Source: Exiguobacterium sp. s193
Lineage (GTDB): Bacteria; Bacillota; Bacilli; Exiguobacteriales; Exiguobacteriaceae
Length of the DNA stretch: 64,000 nt
Reading direction: 5' to 3'
NCBI RefSeq assembly: GCF_018618755.1
Contig: NZ_JACSMR010000007.1
Coordinates: 1 to 64,000 of the forward strand
A program made the translations under genes and the position numbers. Numbering within the stretch: the first letter of the stretch is position 1; every line of letters begins with the position of its first letter. This document shows positions 24,072 to 33,199 of the stretch, piece by piece. The notes beneath the pieces were generated by a model, which worked only from the letters and a program-made list of their open reading frames with translations, made no database searches and was not told the origin of the DNA.

Positions 24072-24971
24072 ATGGCCAAACGCCCACTTACCCCTCGCGA
24101 ATGCGAACTCGTCGTCTGTAGTCTCTACGTGATGGAACTGATTCCGTTCGAAGGGATCATGGAACGACTCGAATCCATCACGCTCCGAGACATCATCGAA
24201 CCCGTCGCGACTGGTGACGGGACACGCGAACAAGCAGCCGACGCGCTCGATCAATACATCAAGGTCCGGCGCCGCCGTTTCCGTAACGTCCCACCGGAAC
24301 ACTTATGGTCGCTCGATGACCGGATGGAACAAGAAGCCTTACGGATGATCCGGAAACGCTCCCCGCTCTCTGCCGGTGAGAAACTGCAACCGAAGGCGAT
24401 CCCGTTCGAGATGGGTGACACCGTTGAGATGAAAGTCACGGAAATCCAGGAACGCAACAGCAAAGTGACCGTCATCGGCAAAGTCGGACAAGTCACGGCA
24501 AAACTTCCGGTCGCAAATCGCCAAGCCTTAAAAGGAACGAAAACGATTTCTGCCTGGGTGACGGGCATCGAGAAGAAACCGGCCTTGATCCACTTGTCGA
24601 CGTCGGAATATGGCAAACACGAACCGTCATCTGAAGTCAAAGCGGCTTATGTGACGGCAATCCGTGCCCTGCGAAACTTTTTCGAGACGGACGAACGGCC
24701 GTCGACAGAAGAAGTCGATTTAGCGAAATCACTCTTTCAGCGGATGATCCGCCGCGACCAAAATGACTGGTTCACAGTTTATGTCGCGATGGGACGTCCC
24801 CAACTCGATCATGCAAGACGCTGGGTCAAAGTCATCCAGATGCTCGGAAAATCACTCCGCGGGGATGAAGACGCCACCCGCCAACTCGCGTCGCAAGAAG
24901 ACCGCTTCTTTAAGGATGCGTTATTGCGGGCATGCCGCGCTGCCGAGAAAAATTTCGGGCCACATATGTAA
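24072..24971 (+). CDS. Unknown 299-residue protein with a possible OB-like middle domain
   Basis: Not recognised. An N-terminal helical part (1-85) is rich in Arg (IKVRRRRFRNVPPEHLW). The middle (about 112-180) alternates strands as in S1/OB folds (GDTVEMKVTEIQERNSKVTVIGKVGQVTAKLPV; SAWVTGIEKKPALIHLSTSEY). A helical, basic C-terminus follows. Nucleic-acid binding is a plausible inference from charge and the strand pattern, but no motif proves it. AAAGGAAG precedes the ATG. Single gene. Confidence 0.7.
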   Translation: MAKRPLTPRECELVVCSLYVMELIPFEGIMERLESITLRDIIEPVATGDGTREQAADALDQYIKVRRRRFRNVPPEHLWSLDDRMEQEALRMIRKRSPLSAGEKLQPKAIPFEMGDTVEMKVTEIQERNSKVTVIGKVGQVTAKLPVANRQALKGTKTISAWVTGIEKKPALIHLSTSEYGKHEPSSEVKAAYVTAIRALRNFFETDERPSTEEVDLAKSLFQRMIRRDQNDWFTVYVAMGRPQLDHARRWVKVIQMLGKSLRGDEDATRQLASQEDRFFKDALLRACRAAEKNFGPHM

Positions 24972-25027
24972 CTCTTTTCGCCTTTTGCCTAGAAGATACC
25001 TATCAATCACAGCAAATTACGAAACAA

Positions 25028-25077
25028 AAAAATGCCGCTTCCCTCAAGTCAGTTGATTTGAGGAAAGCGGCATTTTG
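25028..25077. terminator. Bidirectional intrinsic terminator
   Basis: GCCGCTTCCCTCAA pairs with TTGAGGAAAGCGGC (one mismatch), flanked by A-run and T-run, between two convergent genes. Confidence 0.92.
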
Positions 25078-25080
25078 AAA

Positions 25081-25503
25081 TTATGTGATGTCAATCGTTG
25101 ATTCGAGTGCCCGGCACGTGCGCCGGATCGTCGGTAAGAAATCGGTCCGTTTGGCGACGCCGCCTTTAATATGAACATGTTGAATGCCCTTCGTCCGCTG
25201 AATCGCCGTCAAGACGGTAATGAGTTCGATAAACCAGTTCGAAATCAGTTCCACGACCTGCTCATCAAAAGCAGCCGCTCCATACACATCATACCCGTTG
25301 TCGCAGAGATGGTTCGGAAATTGTTGTTTAAAGCGGAAAATTAACGTATTCGTCGTCGGAATCGCCCATTGATCGAAGAGGATCCGGTGTTCCTGATCCA
25401 TCAACGTCTCGGTCACTCCGTCCATCTTTAACTTTGGCTGACTACCGATGTTTAAAATCCAACTCGTTTTCTTTCGTTCGCCAGTGGAAGTGATCGTTCG
25501 CAT
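25081..25503 (-). CDS. Unknown 140-residue protein
   Basis: Not recognised. The start was placed at MRTITSTGERKK; an ATG 12 bases upstream abuts the AAAGGAG site and is a poorer choice, though spacing to the chosen ATG is long (12). The protein has a strand-rich first half (TSWILNIGSQPKLKMDG) and a helix-rich second half (QVVELISNWFIELITVLTAIQ). No signal peptide. Convergent with the preceding gene. Confidence 0.65.
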   Translation of the reverse strand: MRTITSTGERKKTSWILNIGSQPKLKMDGVTETLMDQEHRILFDQWAIPTTNTLIFRFKQQFPNHLCDNGYDVYGAAAFDEQVVELISNWFIELITVLTAIQRTKGIQHVHIKGGVAKRTDFLPTIRRTCRALESTIDIT

Positions 25504-25817
25504 GGTTTCGTCCATCTCCTTTGATGTGTAAGCGTTTACTCTTTTATTCTACAAGGCGATTGACTTTTCGTGCAAGTGACAATCTAATGACGTTGAACGT
25601 TGCCTTCTTCTGACACCTAGTCTAGCAAATTTTCTCCCGCTTGACGATGTCAGTTATTAACAAGTGACCGTCTGACCGTCTGCTTTCTGCATCGTCCTTA
25701 GAACGGCAGGCGTTTGTGAGAAGAATCCGTCCTGGATTCGCCAGGAAAGAAATAGCTACTAGCGCCCTGCAAAATATGATACCATTCAGTGGAATCATCG
25801 AAAGAGGAGAGAACATT
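25504..25817. other. Intergenic region without recognised features
   Basis: It separates two divergent genes. A possible -10 TATGAT occurs about 45 bases before the transglycosylase start without a clear -35. No RNA, repeat or gene is recognised. Confidence 0.4.
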
Positions 25818-26501
25818 ATGCGCAAGTTTTTACGTTTTAGCATCTTGTTCGTACTGTTCGTTCTCATCGCGGGTAGCTTCGTCTACTGGCAAAATCGGGA
25901 ACGTGTCCAAAATGAATTGTATCGTACCTATTACGGGCAATACGGCGTCCCTGCCGAGAACATCGACATCTACGAACAAGCCGGTGACCGGTATGAAATC
26001 GATTGGAAGTTACTTGCCGCGATACACCGGGTCGAGACAATCTTCTCGAAATCGTCCGCGATGCAGTCGTCCGTCGGCGCCATCGGTCCATTCCAGTTCA
26101 TGCCGAAGACATGGGTCGGTTGGGGGTATGAGGGGGGTACGTCGCTCGGTGACATCGAACATGATGGCATTGACCTGACGGATCCGGAAGCGATTAAAAA
26201 GTATGGCGGTCTTGGTGTCGACGCAAACCAGGACGGGAAAGCCGATCCGACGAACTTGATGGATAGTGCCCATACGGCAGCAAAATACCTCAACCAGCAT
26301 GACGTCACGAAAACATCTGACCGCCAGACACTCGAGTTGGCACTGTTTGAATACAATCGCAGTGAACAATATGTCACCGACGTCCTCGCACAATATGACC
26401 AGTACCAGCAACAAGTCGAGACGATCGATGCGAACGATCTCACCTTGAAACAACAAACACTCGCTCTACTTCTTCGCATCAGTTCACGTTTGATTAACTA
26501 A
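25818..26501 (+). CDS. Membrane-anchored lytic murein transglycosylase
   Basis: This 227-residue protein is anchored by one N-terminal helix (RKFLRFSILFVLFVLIAGSFVYW). An SLT-type domain follows: IDWKLLAAIHRVET, whose Glu matches the catalytic acid, and SSVGAIGPFQFMPKTW, the GPFQFMP motif of the family. VDANQDGKADPTNLMDSAHTAAKYL then conforms to the MltB-like DxNxDGxxDP region. It would cleave peptidoglycan glycan strands outside the membrane. AGAGGAG lies 7 bases before the ATG. It is 13 bases from the downstream DUF1643-type gene. Confidence 0.9.
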   Translation: MRKFLRFSILFVLFVLIAGSFVYWQNRERVQNELYRTYYGQYGVPAENIDIYEQAGDRYEIDWKLLAAIHRVETIFSKSSAMQSSVGAIGPFQFMPKTWVGWGYEGGTSLGDIEHDGIDLTDPEAIKKYGGLGVDANQDGKADPTNLMDSAHTAAKYLNQHDVTKTSDRQTLELALFEYNRSEQYVTDVLAQYDQYQQQVETIDANDLTLKQQTLALLLRISSRLIN

Positions 26502-26514
26502 AGGAGGCACCACC

Positions 26515-27096
26515 ATGACACAACCCGATCTTTCAGGACTTCAGATCGAGGAATCGTCAATCCGCGTCAAAACGACGTTTGATGCACAAAAAACAAAACG
26601 TTATTTGCGGAGCTACATCTTCGATGACATCGAAGAAGGGACACACGTCGCGGCGTTAATCTATACACCGCGGACGACGGACGCTTTCTTGTCCGGGACG
26701 ACGACACAACGCGCCTACAACTTGATGAAAAAATACGTTGATGATCCCGTCAAGCAGTATGACATCATCAGTCTGATGCCCGACTTACTCGTCAGTGAAG
26801 ATTTACCATTCGCGCAGGCAAGCTTCGACGACATCAACTATCAGTTCGTCGAACAGACGTTGCAACAGATCCGGGCGAAAAACGGCGTCGTCCTCTGCGG
26901 CTGGGGATCACCCGGCCGCCTGATGCACCACTTGCCGGCATACGAAGAACTGTTTAATGAGTATGCCGATATCCTGTACTGTTCCGGCATCACCTCTAAA
27001 GGGGAACCGAACCATTTACGTCTGACCGTCGACGACAGTCCGATGATCACGTACCGCGATATGCAGCAAAAAGCCAAAAAATTACGGCGTAAATAA
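26515..27096 (+). CDS. DUF1643-like protein
   Basis: This 193-residue cytoplasmic protein has the order expected for DUF1643: a paired-strand start (HVAALIYTPRTTDAF), a helix TQRAYNLMKKYV, then DIISLMPDLLVSED and VVLCGWGSPGRL, containing the conserved WG. The family is uncharacterised. AAAGGAGG is 8 bases before the ATG. It shares a transcript with the transglycosylase, closed by a strong terminator, but no functional link is evident. Confidence 0.65.
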   Translation: MTQPDLSGLQIEESSIRVKTTFDAQKTKRYLRSYIFDDIEEGTHVAALIYTPRTTDAFLSGTTTQRAYNLMKKYVDDPVKQYDIISLMPDLLVSEDLPFAQASFDDINYQFVEQTLQQIRAKNGVVLCGWGSPGRLMHHLPAYEELFNEYADILYCSGITSKGEPNHLRLTVDDSPMITYRDMQQKAKKLRRK

Positions 27097-27102
27097 TACT
27101 GA

Positions 27103-27146
27103 AGGTGTTCTTCGCGGATTCGATTCGCGGAAGAACACCTTTTTTG
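27103..27146 (+). terminator. Intrinsic terminator
   Basis: AGGTGTTCTTCCGCG-type arms (AGGTGTTCTTCGCG / CGCGGAAGAACACCT) are followed by TTTTTT. It ends the transglycosylase-DUF1643 operon. Confidence 0.92.
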
Positions 27147-27287
27147 TATGACATTCAAGTGTTTACGTCTATACATGGTCGCGTCGTGCTCCCCCTCTTG
27201 CCTCGCCTTCAAAGCTTTTCGTGTTAGTACTAATACGTTATGGTCTAACCGCCTTTTACTCGGATAATTTTGGACAAATAAAAAAGC

Positions 27288-27645
27288 GTAGACAAATGCT
27301 TATGAAGAGTGAACATGCTATATCGAGATGCAATCCGTTCGCGCTTCCCTGTCTCGCCTCGTCTTCAAAGCGGCAATCTTCCGCGCCGCTACAGCAAGGC
27401 TGCAGGGTCGCGACCGATTGCTTTTCGCTTTAAAAGCGATTCGAGACGGATTGCGCTCTAAACCATCTTGTATGTCTGGCTTTTTCTCATGATATTACCT
27501 AAAAAAACTTCACGTTTCGTTGACTCCTACGGGAAAAAGCGCGATTGATCGCGCTGGAAAGAGTCAGGCAAGACCCTGCTCCTTGTCCGCTAGGATCAAG
27601 GAGCAACGGCTTGCGACTCGCCCGAGGAAAGCAACGAAAAGAAAA
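27288..27645. repeat. Dispersed structured repeat, type II, copy A (right end lost)
   Basis: It opens with GTAGACAAATGCTTATGAAG, a variant of the terminal repeat seen in copies B and C. It carries the 115-base middle module (CAATCCGTTCGCGCTTC ... AAGCGATTCGAGACGGATTG), then the shared core CGTTGACTCCTACGGG ... AGGCAAGACCCTGC ... CTTGCG-CTCGCCCGAGGAAAGCAACGAAAA. No TTGTCTACAG right end is present. The 140 bases before it contain a further degraded fragment (CCTCGCCTTCAAAGC). No gene lies in the whole 685-base gap. Confidence 0.82.
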
Positions 27646-27695
27646 AAGCTTTTTCTAATAACTATTTTCTTTTATCAAATAACGATTTCGCAGAC

Positions 27696-27742
27696 ACAAA
27701 AAACCCGTATTCACAGATGTTTTCAGGATCTGCGAATACGGG
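27696..27742 (-). terminator. Intrinsic terminator of the GH31 gene
   Basis: On the minus strand CCCGTATTCGCAGATCC pairs with the opposite arm CCCGTATTCACAGAT around a short loop and is followed by TTTTTTG. Confidence 0.9.
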
Positions 27743-27781
27743 TGATCATTACTCGATGTCCTCACTCATCCTGCTTCCTAA

Positions 27782-30157
27782 TCAATAAAGCATCAATTCC
27801 AGTAAACAGTCGACGAGATCCTTCTCAAGATCCAGTGCTTGCAACTGATGCATCAAGTTGATCGGTTCAAGGCGTTGCGTCAACAGACGGTAAAGCCGGT
27901 CCTTCAGGTCATAGCTGATTTCCGCTTGATCAAGGAACTCGTATAACCGTTCCATCCGGTTGTCATTCGTCGACATCTCGACTTGAAGCGATAAGGTGAC
28001 GGTATCCGTCACTTCACCGAGCGTCACCGTCAACGATTGGTTTTGCGGATCGTATTCGCCTGCTAACGTCTCCCCGTCACGCACGACATACCCTTCGTTG
28101 ACGCCGCGTAAAATGACAGTGATGATCCGTTTTTCAGGTAAGAGATCCCGTTTACCCGTCGGTGCCGCAATCGTCATCGTCCGTGAAACCCAGTCGAGTT
28201 CAAATGCCGTCTCGACATTCTCCCCGTCACGGTGAGCGACGCCGACGTTATCATCTTCAAACAACGTAAACTGGTTCGATGCCCCGGGGAAGACATGGAC
28301 GTCAAGATGTTCCGGGTTATACAAGGCATTCGAATGTTCCTGATGGCGGCCGAGCGGAACGATCGCCCCGGCTTTCGCAAGCACTGCCTGTTCTTCGAGA
28401 CGTCGGAACAGACGCATCTGTTTCCCGCCTGTATAGCGGTGTCCGGAGAAGAAATCGAACCACTCGCCTTCCGGCAACCAGGCAGTCGTCGCCGCGACGT
28501 GCAGTTTCCGGTTCATCGGCTCGACGATCGGTGCGACCATCAATTCCGTTCCGAAATAATACTGGTTCGGGACGGCATAAGCGAGCTCGTCCTCCGGATG
28601 TTCATAGTACATCGGTGAGACGAGCGGAAGTCCGTCAAAATGATTGCGGGCATTCATCGTGTAGATGTATGGAACGAGTTGATGGCGCAGTCGTAAATAC
28701 CGTTTCATGACTTGCTCCGCCTCGATCGAATACCGCCACGGCTCCTTGCCGTTGAAGATACTCATCGTGCTATGGAGTCGCATGATCGGACTGAAGACGC
28801 CGTATTGGAGCCAGCGTGTCGACAACTCATCATCCTTTTCTCCCCGTTGGTGACCACCGATATCGTGACTCCACCAACCGTAACCGATGTTCGACGCCGT
28901 CGCCGTGAAATACGGCTGGAACTTGAGCGATGCCCATGAGATGATCGTATCCCCGGAAAAACCGACCGGATAACGGTGACTGCCGGGTCCCGCATAACGC
29001 GAGAAGATTAACGGACGATTGCCGTCACGGGCGATGTCGAGTGCGTGGTAGTGATTGAGCATCCAAAGCGGGTCGAGTCCCTTAATCTTCGAGTTCGCTC
29101 CTTGTTGCCAATCGATCCACCAAAAATCGACGCCGTCCGCTTCGTGCGGGTGATGCAATTTCGTGAAATAGTTTTCGATGAACGTCTTGTCGGAGAAATC
29201 GAACGGAATCCGGTCATCCATATCTGGATCAAGCCCCATCGCGACCGCCATCGCTTCATACGCTTCCTCAAACCCCCGCACGCCGTCTGCCGGGTGCAAG
29301 TTGAGCGTTACCATCCGGTCATCATTTTTGAGCCATTGCAGGAAACCGCGCGGATCGGGGAACAAGTCGCGGTTCCACGTATAACCGGTCCAGCCGCTGC
29401 CGTATTTTTCCGGAATGTCGGTCACGTGCCAATCCATGTCGATGACGCTGACGGAAAACGGGACGTCTTCTTTTTTGAATCGCGTCATCAAATCTTTGTA
29501 TTCTTTTTCGTTGTATCGCCAGTAGCGGCTCCACCAGTTTCCAAGCACTTGACGCGGCAACATCGGTGTCGGTCCGGTCAGGCGGTAAAAATCCTTCAAC
29601 GCTTGTTTATAATCATGGCCGTAGCCGAAATAATAAATGTCTTTCGCCCCGCTCTGTCGCGGTTCGACGAAATGATCCTCCGTCAGGACGAACGACGCCG
29701 AATCATCGATCGCTGCGTAGCCTTGGCGGGAGATGATTCCTTCCTCAAGCGGAATTTCCCCGTCCGCGTGGTCGAGTGTCCGGGCCGTCCCTTTCAGCGT
29801 CCGTAGTGGACCTCCGAACGTATAGCGGCTGTAGTACGTACTGAAGTTCCCGAGCACATCGACATACAATGTATTCTCGGCGAACGGACCTTTTGTATAG
29901 TGCAGGTGGACGTGTTCCGTGATGATTTGCAGTTCCGTGTCATCCTCAACAATCCGGAATGAAGGGACTGGGAAATCCCGGTTCCAGACCGTCTGGGTCG
30001 CCCGGTCCTCAAATCGGCCGTCTTCTGCATACTCCATCCGAATCAGTCGGCTCGTCAAAATCGTAAAGCGATAATCTTTTCCTTCGATGATGGCTTCCGG
30101 TCGTGCGATTGGTCTCATGTCACGCGTATAAAAATGGGATTCGTCGGTTGTTCGCAT
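27782..30157 (-). CDS. Glycoside hydrolase family 31 alpha-glycosidase
   Basis: This 791-residue cytoplasmic enzyme (no signal peptide) has an N-terminal beta-sandwich (about 20-195) and a TIM barrel with catalytic nucleophile Asp349 in FWWIDWQQG and acid/base Asp403 in GFSGDTIISW. C-terminal beta domains follow. The last about 55 residues (MERLYEFLDQAEI... LELMLY) form an extra helical tail. The GH31 family covers alpha-glucosidases, alpha-xylosidases and related enzymes; specificity is not readable. No strong ribosome binding site adjoins the ATG, so the start is moderately certain. Single gene. Confidence 0.92.
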   Translation of the reverse strand: MRTTDESHFYTRDMRPIARPEAIIEGKDYRFTILTSRLIRMEYAEDGRFEDRATQTVWNRDFPVPSFRIVEDDTELQIITEHVHLHYTKGPFAENTLYVDVLGNFSTYYSRYTFGGPLRTLKGTARTLDHADGEIPLEEGIISRQGYAAIDDSASFVLTEDHFVEPRQSGAKDIYYFGYGHDYKQALKDFYRLTGPTPMLPRQVLGNWWSRYWRYNEKEYKDLMTRFKKEDVPFSVSVIDMDWHVTDIPEKYGSGWTGYTWNRDLFPDPRGFLQWLKNDDRMVTLNLHPADGVRGFEEAYEAMAVAMGLDPDMDDRIPFDFSDKTFIENYFTKLHHPHEADGVDFWWIDWQQGANSKIKGLDPLWMLNHYHALDIARDGNRPLIFSRYAGPGSHRYPVGFSGDTIISWASLKFQPYFTATASNIGYGWWSHDIGGHQRGEKDDELSTRWLQYGVFSPIMRLHSTMSIFNGKEPWRYSIEAEQVMKRYLRLRHQLVPYIYTMNARNHFDGLPLVSPMYYEHPEDELAYAVPNQYYFGTELMVAPIVEPMNRKLHVAATTAWLPEGEWFDFFSGHRYTGGKQMRLFRRLEEQAVLAKAGAIVPLGRHQEHSNALYNPEHLDVHVFPGASNQFTLFEDDNVGVAHRDGENVETAFELDWVSRTMTIAAPTGKRDLLPEKRIITVILRGVNEGYVVRDGETLAGEYDPQNQSLTVTLGEVTDTVTLSLQVEMSTNDNRMERLYEFLDQAEISYDLKDRLYRLLTQRLEPINLMHQLQALDLEKDLVDCLLELMLY

Positions 30158-30271
30158 ATGAAATCAGGACAGTTTCGTCCTTTTCACTTCCTTCCACATA
30201 ATAAGTAGCGCAACAAAATGACACGTTGCGGTGTATAAAACTGATTGTTCCCCGTTCGAGGTCCACTTAAT

Positions 30272-30315
30272 CAAAAAAATGGGAGTCCACTCAATAATTG
30301 ATTGATTGGACTCCC
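30272..30315 (-). terminator. Intrinsic terminator of the cardiolipin synthase gene
   Basis: GGGAGTCCA pairs with TGGACTCCC, and on the minus strand the stem is followed by ATTTTTTTG. Confidence 0.9.
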
Positions 30316-30322
30316 GCTTTCC

Positions 30323-31846
30323 TTATAACAATGGTGAAATCAATCGCGAAAACGATTCGAACAGACGGAACCGGAGCGACCGTTTGACATAATCATTCGA
30401 CGACAATTGAATCGACACTTCAAAATCATCGATGAAATCACGTTCAAGTTTCGAGGCGCTCTCCGTATCATAGAGAAACGCCATGATTTCATAGTTGAGG
30501 ACGAAACTCCGGATGTCCATGTTCGCCGTCCCGACGACACCGATTTTACCGTCAATCAAAAACAGTTTTGCATGGATGAAATGACGGTTGTATGTGTAAA
30601 TCTTGACCCCATCTTTTAACAAGGGTCCGAAATACGACCGCGTCCCGTAATAGGACGTAAAGCTGTCCCCTCTGCCTGGCGTTAGTATCCGGACGTCGAG
30701 TCCGGCCCGTGCTGCAAGTCGGAGCAACGTCATCGTCTCATTGTCCGGAATCAAGTACGGCGTCGCAATCCAAATCGACCGTTGGGCGGAGATGATTGCC
30801 GCTATCAAGGCGTTTCGGATTGCCGGATCTTTCGATGTCGGCCCACTCGTCACGACCTGGACGGCACCGTCCGATTCCGCATCATGTTTCGGGAAATACT
30901 GTTCCAAACCTTCTTCTCCACCGAACGTCTCCCACGTATCCGATCCTTCGAGATGCGCATAGAGCCAGTCATCCAGGAACGTCGCCTGCAGTTCTTTGAC
31001 AGCGCGTCCTTCTAAGCGCAGGTGCGTATCACGCCAAAAGCCGAACTTCTTACTTTTCCCGTCGTATTCGTCCCCGACGTTCAAACCACCTGTAAACCCG
31101 ACCTTGCCGTCGATGACGACAATTTTACGGTGATTGCGGAAGTTCGCCGTGAAGATGAACAAGGGGCTCGAAATCGGATCATAGGCAGCGATCTTCGCCC
31201 CGGCTTCACGGAGCGGCTTTAAAAACCCTTCGCCGAGCATATAACTGCCGAGCCCGTCGTACATGAAGCGGACCTCGACCCCGGCTTCGAGGCGCTCAAT
31301 CAATGCTTCGCGAATCGCCTTCCCTGTCTCGTCATTCCGGTAGATGTAGTACTGGATGTGGACATGATGCTTGGCACTGCGGATTGCGTCAAGAATTGCC
31401 GGGAACGTCTCCGTTCCGTTCGTCAAGATTTGACTCGCCGTATTGACATCGACCCCGCCGCCACCAAAGTTTCGGATTGTGTTGGCAAGCTTCAAGTGAT
31501 TCGACGGCAGTTCGCTGACCGCAAGCGAGCGGACCGGCCGCGTCGCCTGTTTGAGTAACGTCCGCTCGTCATGCGACCGCCGGTTCCGACGACGGCGGCG
31601 TGGATTGCGCCCGAACATCATCCAGATGATGACACCGAGAATCGGTAAAAAGATTAAGACTAAAAACCAAGCAATCGTCGACTCCGCCGTCCGATTTTCG
31701 ATGAAGATGATCATGATGACGGCAAGTGGTACGACGACGGCGGAAATCGTCAGGACATAAAACAGATAATCGAGTTGATACAGTGTCCAAATGATACCAC
31801 CGGCAACTAAAAATACGAGCGCGAATTGTAAAATCCGATTGCGCAA
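30323..31846 (-). CDS. cls: Cardiolipin synthase
   Basis: This 507-residue membrane enzyme condenses two phosphatidylglycerols into cardiolipin and glycerol. Two N-terminal transmembrane helices (about 5-25 and 30-50, with a further hydrophobic stretch to 77) are followed by a basic linker (NPRRRRRNRR). Two phospholipase D motifs are complete: His239-x-Lys241-x4-Asp246 and His425-x-Lys427-x4-Asp432. Length and layout match bacterial ClsA-type enzymes. It is monocistronic with its own terminator. Confidence 0.95.
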   Translation of the reverse strand: MRNRILQFALVFLVAGGIIWTLYQLDYLFYVLTISAVVVPLAVIMIIFIENRTAESTIAWFLVLIFLPILGVIIWMMFGRNPRRRRRNRRSHDERTLLKQATRPVRSLAVSELPSNHLKLANTIRNFGGGGVDVNTASQILTNGTETFPAILDAIRSAKHHVHIQYYIYRNDETGKAIREALIERLEAGVEVRFMYDGLGSYMLGEGFLKPLREAGAKIAAYDPISSPLFIFTANFRNHRKIVVIDGKVGFTGGLNVGDEYDGKSKKFGFWRDTHLRLEGRAVKELQATFLDDWLYAHLEGSDTWETFGGEEGLEQYFPKHDAESDGAVQVVTSGPTSKDPAIRNALIAAIISAQRSIWIATPYLIPDNETMTLLRLAARAGLDVRILTPGRGDSFTSYYGTRSYFGPLLKDGVKIYTYNRHFIHAKLFLIDGKIGVVGTANMDIRSFVLNYEIMAFLYDTESASKLERDFIDDFEVSIQLSSNDYVKRSLRFRLFESFSRLISPLL

Positions 31847-31914
31847 TAGACTTCCCCCTCTAACATCAGCGTTTTCTCTTTTCGTTATTTCCCTGTTCCC
31901 TCTAAAAATATAGC

Positions 31915-31944
31915 AAAAAAAGAAACCACAGATGTGATTTCTTC
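31915..31944 (-). terminator. Intrinsic terminator of the CobW gene
   Basis: AGAAATCACA pairs with TGTGGTTTCT around a 3-4 base loop, followed on the minus strand by TTTTTTT. Confidence 0.9.
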
Positions 31945-31960
31945 AAAAGTTGACCTGAAT

Positions 31961-33079
31961 TTAAAAAACTTCATCGTATTGTTCGCGTCCAGGAAGCGGG
32001 TCGGAAAGTTGTGACCAATCGGTTTCCTCTTTCTGGACCAAACAGGCATCAAACTGTGCTTCCAGTCTGAGCTGATCAAAACCAATCCCAATCAGGACGA
32101 GTTCCGTCCGGCGGTCCACTTGCGTCTCGAACCGCCCGGCATATTCCATGTTCGACGCATACCCGGCCTGATTAAATAACAGGGCAACTTCCGGTCGCGT
32201 CGCAAGGAACAGGAAACCTTTCGCCCGGACGACTTCTTCCGGCCAAGACTCAATCAACTGAAGCAACCGCTCCGGATGAAAAGGGACATTCCGGTTGTAG
32301 ACGAATGAGCGGATGCCGTATTCTTCCGTCTCCGGGACGTGTTCCTCGGCATTCAGTTCCCGAATCCAGCCGGCACGTGACGCCGCCTGTTCGAAGTCAA
32401 ACAGGTCGACATCAAGAATCTCAACCGGATCGACCTGTCCATACGTCGTTTCAATGATTTTTGCGAGCGGATTGAGTGCTTTTACATAGGTTATGACTTC
32501 CTGTTTTTCCTCGTCCGTCAACCGGTCAATCTTGTTCAACAAAATGATGTCGGCGAATTCGACCTGGTCGACGAGCAGATCGACGACTTCGCGGACGTCC
32601 GACTCGCCGACTGCCTGTTGCCGCTCAAACAAGGACTCTCCGGACTCGAAGTCCTTCAAGAACCGGTAACCGTCGATGACTGTCACCATCGCATTGATTT
32701 TTGTCGTCTCCGTCAAATCGATTTGACTGTCTTCATCGACATAGGTAAACGTCTGGGCAACAGGAATCGGTTCCGAGATCCCGCTTGATTCGATGACGAT
32801 TCCGTCAAGGTCACCTTGACTGACTAGCCGCCGGACTTCAAGCAGCAAGTCGTCCCGGAGCGTACAGCAGATGCAGCCGTTCGACAAAGTGACGAACGAT
32901 TCCTCCGTCCGTGAAAAACCGGCCTGCTCAATCAAGGCGGCATCGATATTGACTTCGCTCATATCGTTGACGATGATGGCGAGCTTTCGTCCTGCGCGAT
33001 TATGTAACAAATGATTTAAGACCGTCGTTTTACCTGACCCAAGATAACCGGACAACACCGTGATGGGAATGCGTGACAT
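31961..33079 (-). CDS. CobW/COG0523 GTPase, Zur-regulated zinc metallochaperone (YciC-like)
   Basis: This 372-residue G3E GTPase has Walker A GYLGSGKTT (11-19), the metal-binding CICC (69-72), the guanine-recognition NKID, and a C-terminal CobW domain (about 250-360). COG0523 proteins deliver zinc or other metals to client enzymes. A near-perfect Zur box lies just upstream of the ribosome binding site, so the gene should be induced when zinc is scarce, as for yciC of Bacillus subtilis. It is a single gene with its own terminator. The client is unknown. Confidence 0.93.
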   Translation of the reverse strand: MSRIPITVLSGYLGSGKTTVLNHLLHNRAGRKLAIIVNDMSEVNIDAALIEQAGFSRTEESFVTLSNGCICCTLRDDLLLEVRRLVSQGDLDGIVIESSGISEPIPVAQTFTYVDEDSQIDLTETTKINAMVTVIDGYRFLKDFESGESLFERQQAVGESDVREVVDLLVDQVEFADIILLNKIDRLTDEEKQEVITYVKALNPLAKIIETTYGQVDPVEILDVDLFDFEQAASRAGWIRELNAEEHVPETEEYGIRSFVYNRNVPFHPERLLQLIESWPEEVVRAKGFLFLATRPEVALLFNQAGYASNMEYAGRFETQVDRRTELVLIGIGFDQLRLEAQFDACLVQKEETDWSQLSDPLPGREQYDEVF

Positions 33080-33097
33080 GCAAATCGTCTCCTTTTT

Positions 33098-33118
33098 AAA
33101 TCGTAATGATTACGTTTT
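33098..33118 (-). promoter_or_regulatory. Zur operator of the CobW gene
   Basis: The dyad ATCGTAATGATTACGTT fits the Zur consensus 7-1-7 (TCGTAAT-n-ATTACGA) with one mismatch. It lies 19 bases before the start codon, where bound zinc-loaded Zur would block transcription. Confidence 0.88.
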
Positions 33119-33171
33119 AAATAGTAACCGTTCCGATTTAGACTGTCAACCGATTTTTAACCAAATTAAAA

Positions 33172-33194
33172 CGCCTTCTCGTCATGAGAAGGCA
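33172..33194. repeat. Left hairpin copy flanking repeat B
   Basis: The hairpin GCCTTCTC-GTCAT-GAGAAGGC is repeated almost exactly (one base different) at 33588-33610 beyond the inserted element. On the minus strand this copy is followed by GTTTTAATTT, so it is the likely original terminator of the hydrolase gene. Confidence 0.8.
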
Positions 33195-33199
33195 CAGCG

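Noticed and set aside
21669-25620. Inverted 12-mer CTAGGTGTCAGA at 21669-21680 and 25609-25620, as possible borders of a mobile segment
   Set aside because: Only 12 bases agree and the flanks differ. The genes between (K+ channel, DUF1659/DUF2922) look like core genes. One pair in 64 kb is compatible with chance.
27160-27690. CRISPR array or rRNA/tRNA cluster in the gene-free gap
   Set aside because: No short regular direct repeats and no tRNA or rRNA sequence blocks; the content is the dispersed repeat family.
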